Shown in pieces: positions 58,156 to 64,000 of a stretch of DNA of 64,000 nucleotides (the stretch's first letter is position 1; the number at the start of each line of letters is the position of its first letter). Origin of the DNA: Conexibacter sp. CPCC 205762 (GTDB lineage Bacteria; Actinomycetota; Thermoleophilia; Solirubrobacterales; Solirubrobacteraceae); assembly GCF_030646155.1 (NCBI RefSeq), contig NZ_JAUTDN010000026.1:17467-81466 (forward strand), read 5' to 3'. The notes under the pieces are model-generated. The model was not told the DNA's origin and ran no database searches. It saw only the letters and a program-made list of their open reading frames with translations. Both the position numbers and the translations under genes were made by a program.

Positions 58156-59003
58156 GCGGAGTCGCCGCGCAGGAGCGCTCGGCGGCGATCGCCGACCCGC
58201 TCGCCGATCCGCTCCCGCCGCCGCCCGCCCGCCGCAGCCGCCGCCAGCTGGCGGCGACCGCCGGCTGGGCGCTCCTCTCGACGCTGCTGCTGCTCGGCCT
58301 CTGGCAGCTCGTCTCCTGGCGCGTCGGCGCCGACGTGCTGCCCGGCCCGCTGACGTCGGTCCGCGCGATCCGCTTCGCCGTCGAGGACGGCTACCTGTGG
58401 AGCGACATGGCGGCGACGGGCAAGCGGATGGCGGGCGCCTTCCTGCTGGCGCTCGTCGCCGGCACCGTCGCCGGCATCGTGCTCGGCCGCTCTCGCATCG
58501 CGGCCCTGCTGTTCGGCTCGTGGGTGACGATCCTCTCCTCGATCCCGTCGCTGCTGCTGATCGTCGTGACCTACCTGGCGATCGGGCTCAGCGATCGCGG
58601 CGCGATCATCGGCGCGGCGCTCGTCGTGCTGCCGACGCTGACGTTCAGCGTCTGGCAGGGCGTCAAGGCGCTGGACCCGGACCTCGGCGAGGTCGCGCGC
58701 GCCTTCGGCGTGGGCCGGTTGACGACCGTCCGCCGCGTGCTGCTGCCGCAGACGCTGCCGTTCATGTTCGCCGCCGCCCGGCTCGGGCTCGCGCTGACCT
58801 GGAAGATCACGATCTTCGTCGAGGTCCTCGGCCGCTCCGACGGCGTCGGCTATCGGATCCAGTACTGGTACAACACCGCGGACATGCAGCGCGTGATCGG
58901 CAGCGCGCTGCCGTTCGTGCTGCTGATGCTGACGCTCGAGCTGGCCGTGCTGCGGCCGCTGGAGCGCCACCTGTTCCGCTGGCAGCGAGAGGAGGCGCGA
59001 TGA
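58152..59003 (+). CDS. ABC transporter permease (NitT/TauT type)
   Basis: A 283-residue inner-membrane permease with about six helices. The N-terminal helix (LAATAGWALLSTLLLLGLWQ) is followed by the SsuC/TauC-like EAA loop EVARAFGVGRLTTVRRVLLPQT. It forms the channel for the ATPase and binding protein encoded just downstream. ATGA overlaps join it to both neighbours. The family carries nitrate, sulfonates, taurine, thiamine precursors and aromatics such as phthalate. Confidence 0.93.
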   Translation: MSGVAAQERSAAIADPLADPLPPPPARRSRRQLAATAGWALLSTLLLLGLWQLVSWRVGADVLPGPLTSVRAIRFAVEDGYLWSDMAATGKRMAGAFLLALVAGTVAGIVLGRSRIAALLFGSWVTILSSIPSLLLIVVTYLAIGLSDRGAIIGAALVVLPTLTFSVWQGVKALDPDLGEVARAFGVGRLTTVRRVLLPQTLPFMFAAARLGLALTWKITIFVEVLGRSDGVGYRIQYWYNTADMQRVIGSALPFVLLMLTLELAVLRPLERHLFRWQREEAR

Positions 59004-59836
59004 GCGCCGCCGCAGCCGCCCTCGCCTTCCGCGGCGTCGGGCGCAGCTTCGGGCACGGCCGCGACGCCGTGCGCGCCCTCGACGGCGTCGAGCTCGAGCT
59101 GCCGGCCGGCTCCTTCACCGCGATCGTCGGCCCCTCCGGCTGCGGCAAGTCGACGCTGCTGACGATCGCGGCGGGCCTCGACACCGGCTACGACGGCAGC
59201 GTCGAGATGCGCCCGCACGACGCGCACCGCGCGTATCTGTTCCAGCGCCCGCGCCTCTTCCCCTGGCTGACCGCGCGCCGCAACGTCGCGTTCGTGCTCG
59301 AGGCGACCGGCGTCCCGCGCGCGGCGGCACGCGCCCGCGCCGAGGAGTGCCTCGCGCTCGTCGGCCTGGAAGCGGCGGCCGATCGCTTCCCGCTGCAGCT
59401 CTCGGGCGGGATGCAGCAGCGCGTCGCGCTCGCCCGCGCGCTCGCCGTCGAGCCGGCGCTGCTGCTGATGGACGAGCCGTTCTCGGCGCTCGACGAGCTG
59501 ACCGCGCAGCGGCTGCGCGGCGAGGTCGCCGACCTCGCCGCGCGCAGCGGCTGCACCGTCCTGCTCGTGACGCACAACATCGCCGAGGCGTGCTTCCTCG
59601 CCGATCGCGTGATCGCGATGGGCACGCGCCCCGGCCGCGTGATCGGCAGCTTCGAGATCGCCGCGCCGCATCCGCGCGACGAGCAGGCCCCCGGCGTCCT
59701 CGCGGCCGCCGGCCGGGTCGCGGCCTGCCTGCGGGCAGCCGAGCCCGCGCTCGCGACCGGCACCACACCACCCACCCGACCACCAGCTCCCGGCGCCGGC
59801 GGCGCCGGCACCACGACCACGAAGGCATCGACATGA
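59000..59836 (+). CDS. ABC transporter ATPase (NitT/TauT type)
   Basis: A 278-residue ATPase. Walker A GPSGCGKST is near residue 42, Q-loop FQRPRLFPWLTA, signature LSGGMQQRVALARAL, Walker B LLLMDEPFSALDE and switch THNIAEA. The last 40 residues are a Pro/Thr/Ala-rich tail. It powers the adjacent permease. Overlaps of 4 bases join it to the permease and binding-protein genes. Confidence 0.95.
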   Translation: MSAAAAALAFRGVGRSFGHGRDAVRALDGVELELPAGSFTAIVGPSGCGKSTLLTIAAGLDTGYDGSVEMRPHDAHRAYLFQRPRLFPWLTARRNVAFVLEATGVPRAAARARAEECLALVGLEAAADRFPLQLSGGMQQRVALARALAVEPALLLMDEPFSALDELTAQRLRGEVADLAARSGCTVLLVTHNIAEACFLADRVIAMGTRPGRVIGSFEIAAPHPRDEQAPGVLAAAGRVAACLRAAEPALATGTTPPTRPPAPGAGGAGTTTTKAST

Positions 59837-60894
59837 CCACAGCAGCGCAGCTGCGACGGCTTGCCGTCGCGAGCGTCCTCGTCCTCGCCGCGCTCTTCGC
59901 CGCCGCGTGCGGCTCGGACTCCGACGGGGACGCGAGCTCGACCGCGGCCACGAGCGCGGGCGGCGGCTCCGCCACCGCGCCGGAGCCGGTGAAGGTCCGC
60001 ATCGCGGCGATCACCAGCGCCGGCCAGGGCGACATCCCGACGATCCTGCAGGAGCAGGGGATCGCCGCCAGACACGGCCTCGAGATCGAGGTCGTCGAGA
60101 TCTCGCAGACCGGCCAGCAGTGGACGGCCCTGCGCGGCGGCAGCGCCGACGTCGCGACCGGCAGCGTGCTCGACCTGCTGCGCCAGCGCAGAGCGGGCCT
60201 GAGAGCGAGAGGCCTGACCGCGTTCCAGACGTTCAGCAACCCGATCGTCGTCCCGGCCGACTCTCCGATCAGAAGCTTCGCCGACCTCAGAGGCAAGAAG
60301 CTGGCGACGCCGGGCGCCGGGATATTCGACTTCCAGATCGTCCGCGCCGCCGGCAAGCAGGCCGACGGGCTCGACGTCGGGACCGACACGAAGGTGACCG
60401 AGGCCGCGCCGCCGCTGATCAACAGACTGCTCGACAGAGGCGCCGTCGACGCGGCGCTGCAGTTCTCCAGCCTCGCGCTGGCGCCGCTGACCGACGGCAG
60501 ATACCGCAAGCTCACCGACCTGCCGCAGCTGCTGCAGAGCGGCGGCTTCGACGACCAGTCGTTCTACCTCCTCTACAGCGTCACCGACGAGTGGGCCGAC
60601 GAGCATCCCGACAAGGTCCCCGAGCTGGCCGCCGCGATCCGCGAGGCGGTCGACCTGCTGGAGACCGACGACAGCGTGTGGGCGCCGCTGGCGGCGAGAG
60701 TCGGCGTGACCGACCCGAGACTGCTGAGCGCGTACGTCGCCTCCGGCCGCGCCTCGTTGAGAGCCGCCTACGACGAGAGACTGGTCCAGCCGACCCAGGA
60801 GCTGTTCGACGCCGTCGCCAGAACGGTCGGGGCCGAGCAGCTCGGCGTCACCAGAGTCGATCCGTCGGCCTTCGTCTTCGACGCGAATGGCTGA
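59833..60894 (+). CDS. ABC transporter substrate-binding lipoprotein (NMT1/SsuA-like)
   Basis: A 353-residue lipoprotein. The signal peptide ends in the lipobox FAAACGS. The mature part is a NitT/TauT-type binding domain (LQEQGIAARHGLEIEVVEI, LRGGSADVATGS, FADLRGKKLATPG, LPQLLQSGGF). More than half its Arg codons are AGA, in contrast to the ATPase and permease genes. It probably captures the operon's growth substrate outside the cell. Its end overlaps the next gene by 8 bases. Confidence 0.93.
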   Translation: MTTAAQLRRLAVASVLVLAALFAAACGSDSDGDASSTAATSAGGGSATAPEPVKVRIAAITSAGQGDIPTILQEQGIAARHGLEIEVVEISQTGQQWTALRGGSADVATGSVLDLLRQRRAGLRARGLTAFQTFSNPIVVPADSPIRSFADLRGKKLATPGAGIFDFQIVRAAGKQADGLDVGTDTKVTEAAPPLINRLLDRGAVDAALQFSSLALAPLTDGRYRKLTDLPQLLQSGGFDDQSFYLLYSVTDEWADEHPDKVPELAAAIREAVDLLETDDSVWAPLAARVGVTDPRLLSAYVASGRASLRAAYDERLVQPTQELFDAVARTVGAEQLGVTRVDPSAFVFDANG

Positions 60895-61792
60895 GCCGCG
60901 CACGACGCTGCCGCACGGCATCTACCCCTACGTCGTCTCCCCGGTCGACGCGCGCGGGCGCGTCGACCAGGAGCTGCTGGAGCGGCTCGTCGACGACCTG
61001 GTCGCGACCGGCATCGACGGCGTCACGCCGCTGGGCAGCACCGGGGAGGTGATGTACCTGACCCCGCGGCAGCGGCGCGACGTCGTCGCCGCGACGGTGC
61101 GCGCGGTCGACGGGCGCGTGGCGGTCGTGCCGGCGGTCGCCGGCTTCTCGACCCACGACGCGGTCGCGCAGGCGACCGAGCTGGAGGCGCTCGGCGTCGA
61201 CGGCCTGGTCGTGATGCGCCAGCAGGCGTTCGCGACCTCCGAGGCTGGCGTCGTCGGCTACTTCACGGCGGTCGCGCGGGCGGTCTCGCTCCCGCTCGTG
61301 ATCTACACGAACCCCGCGCTGCTCGGCGACGACCTGTCGGTCGACGCGCTCGCGCGGCTGGCTGAGGTCGAGACGATCAAGTACCTGAAGGACGCTGGCG
61401 GTGACACCGGCCGCATCCTCAGCGTGCTCAACCGCGCCGGCGATCGGCTGGAGGTCTTCAGCGCCTCGCGCCACATCCCGCTGCTCGTGCTGCTGCTCGG
61501 CGGCGTCGGCTGGATGGCCGGTCCGGCGTGCGTCGTTCCGGAGGCGAGCGTCGAGCTCTACCGCCGCTTCCGCGCAGGGCGGCTCGACGACGCGCTCGCG
61601 CTGCAGCGGCAGCTGTGGCCGATCAATGAGGTCTTCCGCACCTATCCGCTCGGCGCCTGCATCAAGGCGGCGCTGGAGCTGCGCGGCTACGCCGTCGGCG
61701 ACCCGATCGCGCCGCAGCAGCCGCTCGACGCGGCCGCTCGCGAGCGGATCGCGCAGGCGCTGCGGCTCGCCGACGAGGCGATCGGCAGATGA
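60887..61792 (+). CDS. DHDPS/NAL-family aldolase or hydratase-aldolase
   Basis: A 301-residue TIM-barrel class I aldolase. The pyruvate-binding GSTGE motif is at 50-54, the catalytic Tyr140 is in IYTNP, and the Schiff-base Lys165 is in ETIKYLKDAGG. The family splits or joins pyruvate or other 2-oxo acids with aldehydes, and includes hydratase-aldolases of aromatic breakdown. In this operon a lyase step after oxygenation is a better fit than lysine synthesis. It overlaps both neighbours. Confidence 0.92.
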   Translation: MAEPRTTLPHGIYPYVVSPVDARGRVDQELLERLVDDLVATGIDGVTPLGSTGEVMYLTPRQRRDVVAATVRAVDGRVAVVPAVAGFSTHDAVAQATELEALGVDGLVVMRQQAFATSEAGVVGYFTAVARAVSLPLVIYTNPALLGDDLSVDALARLAEVETIKYLKDAGGDTGRILSVLNRAGDRLEVFSASRHIPLLVLLLGGVGWMAGPACVVPEASVELYRRFRAGRLDDALALQRQLWPINEVFRTYPLGACIKAALELRGYAVGDPIAPQQPLDAAARERIAQALRLADEAIGR

Positions 61793-63204
61793 GCGCCGCC
61801 GATCTCGACGCCGTCGCCGACCTGCGCGCCGTGCTGGGGGACGCGGTCAGCGTCGACCGGACCGCGATCGCCCGCGTGCTGAAGGACGCCTCGTGGCTCT
61901 CGCCGGTGCTCAGCGAGCAGATCGACCGGCGGGCGCAGGAGGCCGGGCCGGTGATGGGCGTGGAGGCGGTCGTGCGGCCGCGCGACGAGCAGGAGCTGCT
62001 GCAGGTGACGGCGATCGCCGCCCGGCACCGGCTGCCGATCACCCCGCGCGGCGCGGGCACGAGCGGCTTCGGCCTCGTCACGCCGGAGCGCGGCGGGATC
62101 GTGCTCGACACACGCGGGCTGAACGGTACCTGCGAGCTGGAGGGCGACGCCGTGCGCGCCTCGGCCGGCACGCTGCAGGGCGCGCTGGAGCGGACCGCGC
62201 GAACGGCCGGCCGCGAGCTGCCGCTGCTGGTGACGACCTACGCGAGCGCGACCGTCGGCGGGTGGCTGGCCGGCGGCCACGTCGGCCTCGGCAGCGGCGC
62301 GCACGGCGCGATCTGGGACGGCAGCGTCGTGCGCCTGCGAGCGGTCAGCGTCGAGCAGCAGCCGGTCGTCCACACGCTGGAGGGGGCGGCGGCCGAGCCG
62401 CTGCTGCACACCTTCGGCGCCGTCGGCCTGATCAGTGAGGTGACGTTGCGGACGGTGCCGGCGCGCAGGTGGGTGGAGGCGGTCGGCAGCTTTCCGACGT
62501 TCGCCGACGCCTGCGCGTTCGTCGCCGCGCTCGCGCGCGACCCGCGGCTGCACGAACGGGCCGTGACCGCGCAGGAGGAGGGGCTGATGCCGGCCTTCGG
62601 CGAACTCGCGCAGCTCGCCGGCGCCGGCCCCGGCGTGCTGATGCTGCTCGACGCCGACCAGCTCGCCGACGTGGGCGCGCTGGCGGCGGCTCACGGCGGC
62701 ACGATCGCCGAGTGGCAGCCGTGGCGGCTCGGCCGCAACGAGCGCCCGTCGATCGCGGCGATGGTCTACGGCCACCGCATGCTGTGGGTGATGCGCGCGT
62801 TCAGAGACGCGGCCTTCGCGCACCTCTACTTCGACCCGGCCGACCCGCTGTGGGACATCGCGCTGCTGAAGGAGCGGTTCGGTGAGCGGCTGCTCGTCGA
62901 GATGAAGTACATCCGCTCGCCGTGGATGCTGCGGGCGCTCGGCCTCGACGCCGCCGAGGCGAAGGCGGGGCTGCCGGCGTCGGTCGTCGTGATCCGCGGC
63001 GCGCGCGAGCACGAGGACCGCGTCGGCGAGCTGCTGCGCTTCTGCGACGCGCACGGGATCCACTACCAGAACTCGCACACGAACGTGATCGAGGACAACG
63101 GCCTGTTCGCCGACGTCGCGCCGATCGTGCGCGCGAAGGCGCGGCTCGACCCGCACGGGCTGCTGAACCCAGGCCGGCTGCGCTCGGCGGAGGTGCGGCC
63201 ATGA
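61789..63204 (+). CDS. FAD-linked oxidase (GlcD/D-lactate dehydrogenase type)
   Basis: A 471-residue FAD_binding_4 oxidase. TPRGAGTSGFG is the pyrophosphate-binding loop (about residues 84-95) and ATVGGWLAGGHVGLGSGAHG the second FAD motif. The C-terminal FAD-oxidase domain ends RLDPHGLLNPGRL. The family oxidises 2-hydroxy acids such as glycolate or lactate to 2-oxo acids. It likely acts just before or after the aldolase. The ATG overlaps the aldolase stop as ATGA. Confidence 0.92.
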   Translation: MSAADLDAVADLRAVLGDAVSVDRTAIARVLKDASWLSPVLSEQIDRRAQEAGPVMGVEAVVRPRDEQELLQVTAIAARHRLPITPRGAGTSGFGLVTPERGGIVLDTRGLNGTCELEGDAVRASAGTLQGALERTARTAGRELPLLVTTYASATVGGWLAGGHVGLGSGAHGAIWDGSVVRLRAVSVEQQPVVHTLEGAAAEPLLHTFGAVGLISEVTLRTVPARRWVEAVGSFPTFADACAFVAALARDPRLHERAVTAQEEGLMPAFGELAQLAGAGPGVLMLLDADQLADVGALAAAHGGTIAEWQPWRLGRNERPSIAAMVYGHRMLWVMRAFRDAAFAHLYFDPADPLWDIALLKERFGERLLVEMKYIRSPWMLRALGLDAAEAKAGLPASVVVIRGAREHEDRVGELLRFCDAHGIHYQNSHTNVIEDNGLFADVAPIVRAKARLDPHGLLNPGRLRSAEVRP

Positions 63205-63629
63205 CCATCAGCGGCTTCGACCACGTCGCGCTCGGCGTGCCCGACCTCGACGCGCGCGTGCGGCAGCTCGTCAAGCAGTGCGGGATGCGGCTGCTCTACA
63301 CCGGCACCGTGCAGGCGACCGGGGCGCCGATGGCGATGCTCGCCGACGCCGATGGGATCAAGCTCGAGCTGATCGAGACACCGGATGGCGAAGGCCCTCG
63401 CTTCCTCCACCTCGCCTTCCGCACCGACGACGTCGACGCCGCCCACGACGACGCCGTGGCGCGCGGCTGGCGCTCCAGACGACCCCCGCACCCGATCAAC
63501 GGCGACTATGCCCGCACCGCCCTGCTCAGCGACGACCGCGGCTTCGACCTCCAGGTGATCCGCTACGGCGGCGAGCAGCGCCGCGACGACTGCGGCGAAG
63601 AGAAGCTGGGGGGCGGCGAGCAGCAGTAG
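63201..63629 (+). CDS. VOC-family (glyoxalase-fold) protein
   Basis: A 142-residue vicinal-oxygen-chelate domain. FDHVALGVPDL begins the first beta-alpha-beta-beta-beta module with its metal His. KLELIETP supplies the first metal Glu, FLHLAFRTDDVDAAHDD the second His, and GFDLQVIRY ends module two, where the usual Glu is Gln or Asp. It may be an epimerase, lyase or dioxygenase-like enzyme closing the operon. It overlaps the oxidase gene as ATGA. Confidence 0.88.
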   Translation: MTISGFDHVALGVPDLDARVRQLVKQCGMRLLYTGTVQATGAPMAMLADADGIKLELIETPDGEGPRFLHLAFRTDDVDAAHDDAVARGWRSRRPPHPINGDYARTALLSDDRGFDLQVIRYGGEQRRDDCGEEKLGGGEQQ

Positions 63630-63747
63630 CCGGCCGTGCGTGTTCACAACCGCACCGACCCGTGGGTCGAGCAATTGCTGCGGCCGCCGAGCGAAGAATC
63701 GCGCGCAGGGTATCGTCGACTTGGCTGGTCGAGACGATTGTTCGGCG

Positions 63748-64000
63748 CTACTGCGGTTCGAGTGCGGCGGCGGCGCCGGCCAGCAGCCAGTCGAGCCCTC
63801 GCTCGAAGGCGATGTCCGGGTCGCCGGGTTGCAGCATGCCGCTGATGTTGTCCTGCGTGAGGTGCGGGAGACCGTCTGTGTCGATCTGCGCGCGCACGTA
63901 CTCGGTGATGGCCTGACGGTGCCTTGTGTCCTCCGGTGCCTCGGGAGATGCGAAGTCGTGGCCTGCGAGCTCCACGATCACATGGCCCAGCATGAAGGTG
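63748..64000 (-). CDS. TetR-family regulator, C-terminal part (cut by window edge)
   Basis: Only the last 84 or so residues are in the window. They match a TetR C-terminal ligand domain of the TetR/ActR group, with the family-like end FERGLDWLLAGAAAALEPQ. The Met at 63993 is internal; the helix-turn-helix lies to the right of the window. It is convergent with the VOC-ending operon across about 118 bases in which I see no gene. Confidence 0.7.
   Translation of the reverse strand, partial: TFMLGHVIVELAGHDFASPEAPEDTRHRQAITEYVRAQIDTDGLPHLTQDNISGMLQPGDPDIAFERGLDWLLAGAAAALEPQ

Noticed and set aside
1..64000. CRISPR arrays, insertion sequences, prophage genes
   Set aside because: No regular repeat-spacer array, transposase, integrase or phage structural gene could be found in any frame.

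Overview
The window is very G+C-rich DNA. Gene starts overlap the preceding stops as ATGA, GTGA or TGATG in nearly every operon. GntR/FadR regulators, F420/flavin luciferase-like oxidoreductases, SigK/RskA-like ECF regulation and DUF2382/DUF4383 proteins are all present. Together these point to a soil actinomycetote, most likely Thermoleophilia (Conexibacter or Solirubrobacter type). The lineage is an inference; there is no rRNA here to confirm it.

Layout. 0-7 kb: a TetR gene cut by the window edge, an F420-type oxidoreductase, an ECF sigma / anti-sigma / GH15 operon facing a secreted fasciclin protein, and a zinc alcohol dehydrogenase. 7-17 kb: a complete dipeptide/oligopeptide ABC importer with its FadR-type regulator, facing an aminotransferase and an M28 peptidase, then a LysR gene. 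17-34 kb: signalling and envelope genes. These are a GAF-SpoIIE phosphatase, a SulP transporter with an ArsR gene, a stand-alone cobalamin-binding protein, two secreted proteins, a histidine kinase / response regulator / GGDEF-EAL module, an EAL-DICT protein, stress-type PRC-barrel and DUF4383 proteins, and an unusual TetR-GAF-SpoIIE fusion.

35-55 kb: a catabolic region. It starts at the 3' half of a tRNA-Glu (a probable integration scar) and a cobalamin riboswitch whose downstream gene is a FadR-type regulator. A hydrolase-SDR-FadR operon, an MFS transporter, an MBL hydrolase and an M24 peptidase follow. Then come an FMN reductase and a RibB fused to a degenerate RibA, followed by a B12-dependent acyl-CoA mutase cluster: small subunit, PaaK-like CoA ligase, MeaB-type GTPase, large subunit, hotdog protein, dehydrogenase and flavin oxidoreductase. 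The large subunit carries the Ile and Asp that mark 2-hydroxyisobutyryl-CoA mutase, and the gene set matches the known hcm/hcl/mea set. I read it as a route from a branched hydroxy acid to 3-hydroxybutyryl-CoA. AzlCD and a decayed 3-hydroxyacyl-CoA dehydrogenase follow.

55-64 kb: a second, tightly overlapping catabolic operon (luciferase-like oxidoreductase, FAD oxidoreductase, NitT/TauT-type ABC importer, DHDPS-family aldolase/hydratase, FAD-linked oxidase, VOC protein) next to a third FadR regulator. A TetR gene is cut by the right edge. No transposase, integrase, CRISPR array or rRNA was seen.
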